DNA of 57,576 bases from an uncultured Senegalimassilia sp. (GTDB lineage Bacteria; Actinomycetota; Coriobacteriia; Coriobacteriales; Eggerthellaceae), in assembly GCF_934630535.1 (NCBI RefSeq), contig NZ_CAKTVU010000012.1:1-57576 (forward strand). Direction: 5' to 3'. The notes under the pieces were generated by a model. The model was given only the letters and a program-made list of their open reading frames with translations, made no database searches and had not been told where the DNA came from. Made by a program: the position numbers and the translations under genes. Below, piece after piece: positions 41,451 through 49,280 of this stretch. How positions within the stretch are numbered: position 1 is the first letter of the stretch; each line of letters opens with the position of its first letter.

Positions 41451-41512
41451 ATTGAGCTTTACCATTGTACCGGATGATTCGGGTCCGCACAACAGGAAAT
41501 GGAGATGACTTC

Positions 41513-43024
41513 ATGGTTGAGAACGCAGCATTGACGGAAATGCCGTCGGACGAGCTGCTTGAGCAGTGCATCGACCGCTACCTTGAGGAGCACTGGGAGG
41601 ATATCGTCGCCGACATCGACAAGCTCGTGCGCATCCCCAGCTTCGAGGATCTCGGCGCGGCGGCCGAGGGCGCGCCGTACGGGCCCGGCCCGCGCAAGGC
41701 GCTCGACGCCGCACTCGCTATGGCGCGCGACATGGGTTTCGAGGTCCACGACGACGCCGGCCATGTCGGCTACGCCGATCTTGCCGGCGCCTCCGAGGAA
41801 CAGCTTGGCATCATCGGCCACATCGATGTGGTGCCGGCGGGCCCAGGCTGGCATTTCGAGCCGTACCAGGTCACGCGCAAGGACGGCTACCTGCTGGGTC
41901 GCGGCGTCATCGACGACAAGGGCCCGAGCGTGGTGGCGCTGCACGCCATGAGCCTGTGGCGCCGCATGCAGCTCGACGGCCAGGCGCCGCAGCTTCCCTA
42001 CACGCTGCGCTTCATCTTCGGCGTGAACGAGGAAACGCGCATGGATGACGTCCATTACTACCGCGCCCATCACGCCGACCCGGCGTTCCTGTTCACGCCC
42101 GACGCCGAGTTTCCCGTGTGCTACGGCGAGAAGGGCATCTACCACAGCCTTATGACCAGCTCCGATGTGCTCGTCGAGCAGCGCACGGTGCTTTCGTTCG
42201 AAGGCGGCACGGCGGTGAACGCGGTGCCGGGACATGCGCAGGCGGTCGTGCGCGCGGGGGCATGCGAGCTTCCGGCGACGCAGGGTATCGAGGTGGAGTT
42301 GCTCGACGAGCGCGATGCCGCGGCGGCTTTGGAAGCTGCCGGCGCACATGCCGACGCGGCCGGGTGCCGCCTGGCGCGCATCGCGGCCACGGGCCGCAGC
42401 GCGCACGCGAGCCTGCCGCAAGGCGGCGTGAGCGCCATCGGGCTGCTGATCGGCTACTTGTTGGAGAACGATCTGGTCGGCGAAGGGGAGCGCGCCTTCT
42501 TCCAGACGGTGGCGCTCATCGCGGCGGCTACGGACGGCAGCACGGTCGACCTTGCCTGCTCCGACGCCGACTTCGGCGAGCTCACCATCGTGGCGGGCCG
42601 CGCCGCCATGCAGGGCGGCTGCTTCACGCAGACCATCGACGTACGCTACCCCACCACCATCACGGGCGACGAGGTGCACGCGAAGCTGGAGGCGCTGGCA
42701 AAGGCGGCGGGCGGCGCGTGCGAGAAGACGCGCGACGACGCGCCGTTTTTGCTCGACCCGCAAGGCCCGGCCATCCAGGCGCTGCTGGCATCGTACAACC
42801 AGGCAACGGGCGAGGATGCCAAGCCCTTCACTATGGGCGGCGGCACGTATGCGCGCGAGTTCTCCCGCGCGGCAAGCTTCGGTCCCGAGAAACCGTGGGA
42901 GCAGGCGCCCGAGTGGGTGGGCGGCATGCACGGTCCCGACGAGGGCGTGAGCGAGCAGTTGCTGAAGGAGGCCTTCCGCATCTACGCGCTCACCATCGGC
43001 AAGCTCATGCAGCTCGACTTGTAA
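41513..43024 (+). CDS. M20-family dipeptidase (Sapep/PepV-like)
   Basis: A 503-residue cytoplasmic zinc peptidase. Metal-site features: GHIDVVPAG (first His), GRGVIDDKGP (bridging Asp), GVNEETRMDD (catalytic Glu and metal Glu), PDAEFPV, and the C-terminal GGGTYAREF and GGMHGPDE with the last His. The lid domain (about 190-390) includes RSAHASLPQGG. The start at 41513 follows GGAGATGACTTC; 16 in-frame codons upstream are less likely. It stands between the two halves of the LytS/LytTR system. Confidence 0.92.
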   Translation: MVENAALTEMPSDELLEQCIDRYLEEHWEDIVADIDKLVRIPSFEDLGAAAEGAPYGPGPRKALDAALAMARDMGFEVHDDAGHVGYADLAGASEEQLGIIGHIDVVPAGPGWHFEPYQVTRKDGYLLGRGVIDDKGPSVVALHAMSLWRRMQLDGQAPQLPYTLRFIFGVNEETRMDDVHYYRAHHADPAFLFTPDAEFPVCYGEKGIYHSLMTSSDVLVEQRTVLSFEGGTAVNAVPGHAQAVVRAGACELPATQGIEVELLDERDAAAALEAAGAHADAAGCRLARIAATGRSAHASLPQGGVSAIGLLIGYLLENDLVGEGERAFFQTVALIAAATDGSTVDLACSDADFGELTIVAGRAAMQGGCFTQTIDVRYPTTITGDEVHAKLEALAKAAGGACEKTRDDAPFLLDPQGPAIQALLASYNQATGEDAKPFTMGGGTYAREFSRAASFGPEKPWEQAPEWVGGMHGPDEGVSEQLLKEAFRIYALTIGKLMQLDL

Positions 43025-43061
43025 GGCAAGCGCGGTCTTGTCAAGCATGCGTGTGAAAACA

Positions 43062-43110
43062 GCCGTTTACCGCTGAAATCGACCGCTCATACCCCTAACT
43101 CGACCGTTCG
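43062..43110 (+). promoter_or_regulatory. Possible LytTR-type direct repeats
   Basis: GCCGTTTAC, ACCGCTCAT and ACCGTTCGC start at 43062, 43082 and 43103, about 20-21 bases apart and in one orientation, 140-180 bases before the LytTR regulator gene. This spacing fits LytTR direct-repeat sites; the match is weak. Confidence 0.3.
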
Positions 43111-43244
43111 CAGCGCAAATTCTTGGGAAAAACGGTCTGCTTTGCGTAAGGGAACGCCCCAGCGCGTTGCCGTATGCTACACTGCAGGAAGCAATGATTC
43201 TCAGATTCGCCATCTGATAAAAGGAAAGCAAGGAGGCCCTACTT

Positions 43245-43958
43245 ATGTTGAAAGCGATGATCGTCGACGACGAGGCCCCTGCGCGCTCCGAACTGAAGTT
43301 CCTGCTCGACGAACTGGGTCAAACGGAGGTCGTCGCCGAGGCGGCAAGCGTGCGCGAGGCCATCGAGAAGCTGAAGGAATATCCCTGCGATGTCATGTTC
43401 CTTGACGTGAACATGCCCGAGGCAACCGGCTTGCAGCTTGCCGAGGCCCTGCAGCACCTGAAGTTCCCGCCCGCGGTGGTGTTCGTCACCGCCTATAGCG
43501 AGTTCGCGATCGACGCGTTCAAGGTCAACGCCATCGATTACCTGGTGAAGCCGGTTGAAACCGACCGCCTGTCCCAGGCCATCGCCCGCGTCCGCGAGCA
43601 CGTGCAGCTGCATGCGCAGGCCCAGAAGTCCGAGCGTATCCCGGTTGAGAAGGCCGGCAAGAAGATTCTCATCAGCATCGACAAGATCCGCTTCGTCATG
43701 GCGCGCGATGACTACGCGTATCTGCAAACCGACACGGACCGCTACTTCAGCACCGTCAGCCTGGCGCAGCTGGAGAAGCGTCTGGACGGCCACGGGTTCT
43801 TCCGCGTGCACCGCGGCTACCTGGTGAACCTGTCCATGGTCGAGGAGATCGAGCCCGTCGCCGGCGGCACCCTGCTGCTCACGCTCAACGGCGTGGACGA
43901 GAAGATCCCCGTCAGCCGCCGCCGCGTCTCCGCGCTGAAGAAGGCCCTGGGCCTGTAA
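43245..43958 (+). CDS. LytTR-family response regulator
   Basis: A 237-residue DNA-binding regulator. The receiver domain (1-118) has IVDDEAP, the phospho-acceptor in MFLDVNMPEATG, FVTAYSEFA and the Lys in YLVKPVE. The LytTR domain (about 135-237) has ARDDYAYLQTDTDRYFS and FFRVHRGYLVNLSMVEEIE, ending in VPVSRRR-like IPVSRRRVSALKKALGL. It is the natural partner of the LytS-type kinase upstream. GCAAGGAGG precedes the start. Confidence 0.94.
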   Translation: MLKAMIVDDEAPARSELKFLLDELGQTEVVAEAASVREAIEKLKEYPCDVMFLDVNMPEATGLQLAEALQHLKFPPAVVFVTAYSEFAIDAFKVNAIDYLVKPVETDRLSQAIARVREHVQLHAQAQKSERIPVEKAGKKILISIDKIRFVMARDDYAYLQTDTDRYFSTVSLAQLEKRLDGHGFFRVHRGYLVNLSMVEEIEPVAGGTLLLTLNGVDEKIPVSRRRVSALKKALGL

Positions 43959-44057
43959 GGTGTGGAGCAGCCGAGCTGAGCTATCAAGGTTAATCGGATC
44001 GGCAAGGCGCTAGGCAAGCGCGTAAAACGATTGCCGCTAATGGAAGCATGGCGATTT

Positions 44058-44089
44058 AAGGGTCGATGCCGCACGGCATCGACCCTTTT
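44058..44089 (+). terminator. Strong terminator of the LytTR regulator
   Basis: AAGGGTCGATGCC-gcac-GGCATCGACCCTT is a 13-base perfect stem followed by TT. Confidence 0.93.
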
Positions 44090-44237
44090 GCTGCTCGGCG
44101 AGCCCGAGCTTCCCGGCGGCAGGCGTCGGTTCATTGCCTCAAGAAGCACCGATCTTCTCGCCGATATGCTTGCGGCGTTGAGCCGGATCGCGGGCGGGAT
44201 AGCGGCTCGCCGCCATAATGAGAAGGGAATCGGTAAG

Positions 44238-44404
44238 TTGCTGCCAAAAATCGCGCGAGTGCGTTCTTTTGTGATCGATTAGGGTCGCGGTAGTGCGGAA
44301 AAGGGCATCTAAGGTGTGGCCGTAAGCCGTTTTCGGCGAAAATGGCTTTGCTTGGGACTGTTTTGGCTTGCAGATACACGCACTCGTGCACTTTTTGGCA
44401 GCAA
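44238..44404. repeat. Inverted-repeat unit with 27-bp arms
   Basis: The arm at 44238-44264 (starts TTGCTGCCAAAAA, ends CGAGTGCGT) and the arm at 44378-44404 are reverse complements at about 24 of 27 bases. The 113-base interior has no gene. It resembles a small non-autonomous element. Confidence 0.75.
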
Positions 44405-44484
44405 TTCATTGATACCGTGCCAAAAGCCGGGTGCTTTCGATCGTGCGCCGAAAGTGGCTGCATAGGCGGCATTGAAGCGGCGGC

Positions 44485-44557
44485 CATAATCGTATGCCGA
44501 AGGTGGTCGCCATGGGCCGCTTTGAGGCATCGGAGGTCATAATCGCATGTCGAAGGT
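44485..44557 (+). repeat. Imperfect 20-bp direct repeat
   Basis: CATAATCGTATGCCGAAGGT (44485) recurs as CATAATCGCATGTCGAAGGT (44538), 18 of 20 bases, 53 bases apart. Confidence 0.7.
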
Positions 44558-44646
44558 TGATGCCCCAGATCGCTGCTATCTTAAAGCGGTATCAACAGCT
44601 ACCTTCGACGCGCTCGTTGCCGCTGCTAAAAGAAAGGGCATGTCAG

Positions 44647-45648
44647 GTGCAAAAAGAGATAAGGACACCAGCGGGCGGAGTTGCGGTCTTCGCTGCTTTC
44701 GTCGCCGTGTTGATTGGATCGTTTGCGGTCATGAATGCACTGCCGGCGGTTGGGCTGCCGGCTGCGTTGCTGCAGGAAGCGGTGTTGGCGTTGGTGGCGG
44801 TTGTGACAGTGCGGCTAGCTACCCCTGACGCGCTTAAGCGTTGTACGTATATTGTGCAACAACAGGACCTGATTCATTTTGTGGTCGGCTCGCTGGTCTT
44901 AGTCGGCTTTGTCGGTGGTGCGATTTCCTTTGCGACCTGGAATATTAATCACGCTGGCGCAATCAACGGCCTGGCGTTTTCTCAGCTGCCTTCGGCTAGC
45001 GAGATTGCGCAAAACCTGTTGCTCCTGTTAGGAATCTGCCTGCTCGCTGGCCTGTACGAGGAATCGTTCATGCACGTGCTGGGCATAGAGGCGTTCGAGC
45101 GCGCATTCGGGCAAGGCAGAGCCGCTTCCGGACGCGCTATCGGCGAACGCGATGTCTGCCCTGCTGCCTCCAAGCACGTTGCCGGTGGACGCTCTGCCCA
45201 TCCTGTCGCCTCCGGATACGCAGCTGGCGGACGCGTTGGCGTCTCTGGCGAAATCGGGCACGGTGCCGTTAAATCGCCTATCTCTTTCGATCCCGCCGCA
45301 AAGCGTGCCATCCTGGTTTCCGCTTTGTTGTTCGCGCTGTTGCATGTGGGCGTGCCCGATGCATCGGCCGATCAAATGGTGCTTATGCAATCAGTCTTGA
45401 AGTTCGCGCAGGCGCTGCTGTTCAGCGTGATCTTGGGCGTGTTGTACACGCAAACGCGTCGGCTATGGCTCTGTGCGTTCATCCATGCCGGCTTCGATGT
45501 GCTGTATCTGGCCCCAAACGTGCTCCTAACAGGCACGATGCCCGCAACATACGCATCGGGAGCGGTAGGCGACACCGTGCTGCTTGCGGTAACGGTGCTT
45601 ATGCTCGTGGGCATTGTTATAAAAATAAGCAAAGAAATTGCGCGATAG
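44647..45648 (+). CDS. CPBP-family intramembrane protease homologue
   Basis: A 333-residue multi-helix protein of the CPBP (Abi) family. Motif 1 appears as LYEESFMHVLGIEAFERAF, motif 2 as LFALLHVG, and motif 3 as FIHAGFDVLYL. The arginine normally in EExxxR is absent at the expected place, though a Glu pair and both histidines are kept. About 60 Gly/Ala/Ser/Arg-rich residues with repeated AGGR sit between motifs 1 and 2. The GTG at 44647, with AAAGAAAGGG upstream, is preferred to an earlier ATG at 44494 that would run through repeats. Role, perhaps in maturation of a peptide, is unknown. Confidence 0.7.
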   Translation: MQKEIRTPAGGVAVFAAFVAVLIGSFAVMNALPAVGLPAALLQEAVLALVAVVTVRLATPDALKRCTYIVQQQDLIHFVVGSLVLVGFVGGAISFATWNINHAGAINGLAFSQLPSASEIAQNLLLLLGICLLAGLYEESFMHVLGIEAFERAFGQGRAASGRAIGERDVCPAASKHVAGGRSAHPVASGYAAGGRVGVSGEIGHGAVKSPISFDPAAKRAILVSALLFALLHVGVPDASADQMVLMQSVLKFAQALLFSVILGVLYTQTRRLWLCAFIHAGFDVLYLAPNVLLTGTMPATYASGAVGDTVLLAVTVLMLVGIVIKISKEIAR

Positions 45649-45713
45649 TGCTTGCATGTGTCCGTTTAAACGTGTAATATACATCTTCGCATTGAGAAAT
45701 CAAGCGCCAATTC

Positions 45714-45800
45714 GCGGGCGTGGCGGAATTGGCAGACGCGTACGGTTCAGGTCCGTATGGGGGCAACCCCATGGAGGTTCAAGTCCTCTCGCCCGCACCA
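45714..45800 (+). tRNA. tRNA-Leu (anticodon CAG), copy 1
   Basis: An 87-base class II tRNA with encoded CCA: GCGGGCG acceptor strand, D-arm TGGCGGAATTGGCAGACGCG, anticodon stem-loop TACGG-TTCAGGT-CCGTA giving CAG for CUG codons, long variable arm, T-arm GTTCAAGTC. A stem-loop terminator, GACCCGC-ttcg-GCGGGTC-TTTTT, follows at 45811-45836. Confidence 0.97.
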
Positions 45801-45810
45801 TTCGAAATCG

Positions 45811-45836
45811 AAAGACCCGCTTCGGCGGGTCTTTTT
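45811..45836 (+). terminator. tRNA-Leu copy 1 terminator
   Basis: AAAGACCCGC-ttcg-GCGGGTCTTT, then TT; immediately after the tRNA. Confidence 0.95.
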
Positions 45837-46232
45837 GCGTCTAGGAAGGTGCGCTGCTTTCTGCCCATGGTATGGCTGAAGACAAGGAGCTCCAGCCAGC
45901 GCTTTGGTCCTGATGCTTCGAGTTCGTCCGCATCTTGACCGGATATTTCAAACCCTATCTTGCGCAATGGAAGGACTGTCGTTCATTGGGCCCTGCATCT
46001 TGATTCGAATGTCCCGATGCTCGTCTGCGCCTTAGTTGAAAGCCTTGAGTTTCGTTTTTTATAATGGTGTGATCATTTCATATCCCGCCTTGCGTTTTGT
46101 CTCCGAACGCTCTGCAATCCAGCTCGGAAAGTTCGTTCCTCTGTACTGCAAGAAGGACGCAAGATGATTTTGAAATTCACTCTTGCATATGACAGACAAA
46201 TGACGTAATATACCTTCTTGCCTTATTAAGGT
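45837..46232. other. AT-richer spacer between the two tRNA-Leu copies
   Basis: Nearly 400 bases, clearly lower in GC than the region. Short minus-strand frames exist but lack recognisable content. It may be a scar of an insertion between duplicated tRNA ends. Confidence 0.5.
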
Positions 46233-46240
46233 GCCAATTC

Positions 46241-46327
46241 GCGGGCGTGGCGGAATTGGCAGACGCGTACGGTTCAGGTCCGTATGGGGGCAACCCCATG
46301 GAGGTTCAAGTCCTCTCGCCCGCACCA
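46241..46327 (+). tRNA. tRNA-Leu (anticodon CAG), copy 2
   Basis: Identical by eye to copy 1, including the anticodon loop TTCAGGT and the encoded CCA, and followed by the same terminator at 46338-46363. Two identical genes 527 bases apart raise dosage for the frequent CUG codon. Confidence 0.97.
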
Positions 46328-46337
46328 TTCGAAATCG

Positions 46338-46363
46338 AAAGACCCGCTTCGGCGGGTCTTTTT
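46338..46363 (+). terminator. tRNA-Leu copy 2 terminator
   Basis: Same hairpin as copy 1, GACCCGC-ttcg-GCGGGTC-TTTTT. Confidence 0.95.
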
Positions 46364-46540
46364 CGTATGCAGGGACAATTGCGGCGCTTTGCCATTCGTT
46401 CCGCAAACCTACCCGTTTCGCTGTGAAACGCTGTGCTTCATTCTTGTTGATGCAGCGTTGCTTTCTTCGGGCCTGGCCGGCTTGCTACTATAGTGCGGAA
46501 ACCTTAAACCGTGGCGAAGATTCCCGAAGGAAGTATGCTT

Positions 46541-48637
46541 ATGGAAATGCTCGAGTTCGTGTTGCTGTTGTTGGCGGCGGTGCTTGTCTCCGCCGTGCTC
46601 GACCAGGTCACCCCGCGCGTGTCGCTGCCGCTTGTGCAGATCGCGCTGGGCGCCGTCATCATCTTGCTGGTGGGCACGCCCGTCGACGTGGCGATCGATC
46701 CTGAGCTGTTCTTGGTGCTGTTTATCGCTCCCTTGCTGTTCGACGAATCGCGGCATGCAAGTAAACGCGGGCTGTGGGACAACAAGGGGGCCATCGTGTC
46801 CCTTGCCGTCGGCCTGGTGCTCGCCACGGTTCTGGTGGTCGGCTTCGTGCTGAATTGGTTGGAGCCTTCTATCCCGCTTGCGGCGGCATTCGCCCTGGGC
46901 GCGGCGTTGGGGCCCACCGACGCGGTGGCTGTTTCGGCGCTTGGTAAGGACATCCATCTGTCCAGCCGCCAGAAATCCCTGCTCTCCGGCGAGGCGCTCA
47001 TCAATGACGCATCGGGCGTCGTGTCATTCCAGTTCGCAATAGCCGCGGCAATCACGGGTTCGTTCTCGCTGGCAAACGCGGCGCAAAGCTTCGCTATCAG
47101 CTTTTTCGGGGGTATTGCGGTCGGCCTGGTGGTGGGCCTGCTGGCGGTGCTGGCGCTCGGTGCCATCCGTAGCTACGGCTACGAGAGCATCACGGTGCAC
47201 GTGGTGTTCGAGGTGTTCACGCCCTTCATCACGTTCCTGACGGCCGAGCATTTCGGCACGAGCGGCATCCTGGCCGTGGTGGCCGCCGGCCTGTTGATCG
47301 CGCTGATGCCGCACAAGCCCACGCCCGCCGCCGCGCGTCTGAAGATCGCATCGAACAGCGTGTGGGAAGCGCTTGTGTTCGTCATCAACGGTGTGGTGTT
47401 CGTCATGCTGGGCATGCAGCTGCCAAGGGCCGTTATGCCGTCGTGGCATAGCAGCGAGACCAGCTCGCTTCTGCTGTGCGCCCTGGTGCTGCTCGTCACG
47501 GTGCTGGTGGTGGGCGTCCGTTTCCTGTGGGTACTCGTCATGGAGCGCGTGCACCGCAGCTCCAAGCCGCGCACCGGCGGGCAGCTGGTGCGCGATGCCC
47601 TGGTCACCACGCTTTCGGGCCCGAAGGGCGCCATCACGCTGTCCATCATCATGACCATCCCGTTTACCCTCTCGACGGGCGAGGCGTTCCCTCAGCGCGA
47701 CAACCTGATCTTCCTGGCATCGGGCGTCATCCTGTGCACGCTGCTTTTGGCGAACTTCGTGGTGCCGCTGCTTGCTCCGAAGGAGCAGGCTGACGAGCAG
47801 GACGAACAAGCGGTGAATGCGGCGAACATCGAGATTCTCAAACGCGTCATCCGCCAAATGCGCGAGCAGAAGACGCCGACCAACGAGGCCTCCACGCAGA
47901 TCGTCATCCGGCAATACAGCGAGCGCATCAAGCGGTTGCGCCGCAAGAACACCTCCGCCCCGTGTTTGCTCGAGCTTCGCGCTACGGCCATCGAGCAACA
48001 GAAGGACCAGGTCGACAAATATATCCGCGAAGGGCGCATCTCCCGTGCCGAGGGCGAACGCGAGATCGAACGCTTGGAGAGCTCTCGCCGCACGCTCCTG
48101 CGTGCGCATACGCGTCGCCAGGCGTTGGGCGAGGTGTGGAGCCGCTTGAAAGTGGGCGCCGTGCACACCGCGCGTCGCGTCGACCGCGCGGTTCGCCATG
48201 TGGTGGACGACGAGGCGCAGATCGAACGGCATCGCCAGCTGCGTATCGAGCTGGAGGAATGCGCGCTTGCCTACTACAACCTTCGCATGAGCGATGAGAA
48301 CCTCGAGATCGCTGACGGCGCAGGCGTGCTTGCGGCCGAGTGCCGCTCCACGCTGGCGTTCCTGCGCGCGGTAAACGAGCCGGAGAAGCTGGCGAGCGCC
48401 AACGTTGCGGGCAGCGTGGTCGGCGTGGACGCCGGCGGCATGCGCGGCGCGCTCGAGGGCATGGACACGCAGAAGATCCAGGTGATCAAGGCCCGTGTGT
48501 CCGACGTTGAGGCCGAGGCCCTGCGCATCGAGCTCGAGGAAATCCAGGCGATGCGCGATGAGGGCTCCATCAGCCGCGAGACTGCGCGCAACCTGCGCGA
48601 AGAAGTATACTTGCTTCAAATGGCCATCGGAGAATAG
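46541..48637 (+). CDS. CPA1-family Na+/H+ antiporter with long cytoplasmic tail
   Basis: A 698-residue protein. Residues 1 to about 425 are the 12-helix antiporter domain with the ND-type site in the GEALINDASGVVSFQFA helix and GPTDAVAVSAL before it, both hallmarks of the NhaP/CPA1 group. The remaining 270 residues are cytoplasmic, charged and helical (Arg/Glu/Gln-rich), twice or more the length of simple relatives, and may sense pH or ligands. The ATG at 46541, spaced from GAAGGAAG, is chosen over GTG 46511 and ATG 46535. It is followed eight bases later by the YigZ-family gene. Confidence 0.9.
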   Translation: MEMLEFVLLLLAAVLVSAVLDQVTPRVSLPLVQIALGAVIILLVGTPVDVAIDPELFLVLFIAPLLFDESRHASKRGLWDNKGAIVSLAVGLVLATVLVVGFVLNWLEPSIPLAAAFALGAALGPTDAVAVSALGKDIHLSSRQKSLLSGEALINDASGVVSFQFAIAAAITGSFSLANAAQSFAISFFGGIAVGLVVGLLAVLALGAIRSYGYESITVHVVFEVFTPFITFLTAEHFGTSGILAVVAAGLLIALMPHKPTPAAARLKIASNSVWEALVFVINGVVFVMLGMQLPRAVMPSWHSSETSSLLLCALVLLVTVLVVGVRFLWVLVMERVHRSSKPRTGGQLVRDALVTTLSGPKGAITLSIIMTIPFTLSTGEAFPQRDNLIFLASGVILCTLLLANFVVPLLAPKEQADEQDEQAVNAANIEILKRVIRQMREQKTPTNEASTQIVIRQYSERIKRLRRKNTSAPCLLELRATAIEQQKDQVDKYIREGRISRAEGEREIERLESSRRTLLRAHTRRQALGEVWSRLKVGAVHTARRVDRAVRHVVDDEAQIERHRQLRIELEECALAYYNLRMSDENLEIADGAGVLAAECRSTLAFLRAVNEPEKLASANVAGSVVGVDAGGMRGALEGMDTQKIQVIKARVSDVEAEALRIELEEIQAMRDEGSISRETARNLREEVYLLQMAIGE

Positions 48638-48644
48638 GAATCGA

Positions 48645-49280
48645 ATGAGCTCGTACACCACCATCGAGGGGCGTGCCGTCGCCGAGATCGAGGAGAAGAA
48701 AAGCCGTTTCATCGCCAGCCTGGCCCACGTGGAGACCGAGGAAGAGGCGCTGGCGTTCCTCGAGGAGATCCGTGCGGCGAACCGCATGGCGCGCCACAAC
48801 GTGTACGCGTACATCCTGCGCTCGGGCGGCGCGGGCGCTGCAGGGCGCGTTCGCTATTCCGACGATGGCGAGCCTCAGAAAACCGCGGGCCTGCCTACCC
48901 TTGAGGTGCTGCAGCATGCGGGGCTGACCGATGTGGTGTGCGTGGTCACGCGCTATTTCGGTGGGGTGCTTCTGGGCACGGGCGGCCTGGTGCGCGCATA
49001 TACGCAGTCGACCCAGGCGGGCATCGATGCCGCGCAGCTGGTGGTGGTGTCGCGCTGCGTTGACCTGCGCATCCGCATAGCGTATCCGCGTTACGAGCAG
49101 CTCATGCGCTTGGCGGAAGACCACGGCGCCAAGGTGCTGTCCACCGACTTCGCCGATGCGGTCACCATGAACCTGCGCATGCTCGACGGTACGCAGCAGC
49201 CCCTGCTCGATGCTCTGACGGCGCTGGAGCGCGGCCAAGAGGACGTAGAGGTAAGCGACCCCATCGACGCAGCGTTTTAG
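48645..49280 (+). CDS. YigZ/IMPACT-family protein
   Basis: A 211-residue member of the IMPACT/YigZ family, linked to translation or stress regulation but without a settled activity. Family features: KKSRFIASLAHV, ARHNVYAY, YSDDGEPQKTAGLP and VTRYFGGVLLGTGGLVRAY, then a DUF1949-like C-terminal domain. GGAGAATAGGAATCGA precedes the start. It is coupled to the antiporter gene and its stop overlaps the end of the convergent LuxR gene by four bases. Confidence 0.93.
   Translation: MSSYTTIEGRAVAEIEEKKSRFIASLAHVETEEEALAFLEEIRAANRMARHNVYAYILRSGGAGAAGRVRYSDDGEPQKTAGLPTLEVLQHAGLTDVVCVVTRYFGGVLLGTGGLVRAYTQSTQAGIDAAQLVVVSRCVDLRIRIAYPRYEQLMRLAEDHGAKVLSTDFADAVTMNLRMLDGTQQPLLDALTALERGQEDVEVSDPIDAAF

Larger units (their letters stand above)
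43959..44646. other. Repeat-rich gap before the CPBP gene
   Basis: Nearly 690 bases, less GC-rich than the flanks. It starts with a strong terminator (44058-44089), then holds a 167-base inverted-repeat unit (44238-44404) and an imperfect direct repeat (44485-44504 and 44538-44557). Several short frames on both strands have no recognisable content and cross the repeats. Confidence 0.7.
45706..45836 (+). repeat. 131-bp direct repeat, copy 1 (contains tRNA-Leu)
   Basis: From GCCAATTC through the terminator T-run, these bases appear identical to 46233-46363. The copy covers eight bases before the tRNA, the tRNA itself and its terminator. Confidence 0.9.
46233..46363 (+). repeat. 131-bp direct repeat, copy 2
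   Basis: Second copy of the tRNA-Leu unit; starts GCCAATTC and ends in the terminator T-run. Confidence 0.9.

Noticed and set aside
46059..46406. Short minus-strand frame across the second tRNA-Leu
   Set aside because: Contains the RGLEPPWGCPHTDLN-type translation that arises from antisense of tRNA-Leu; known artefact.
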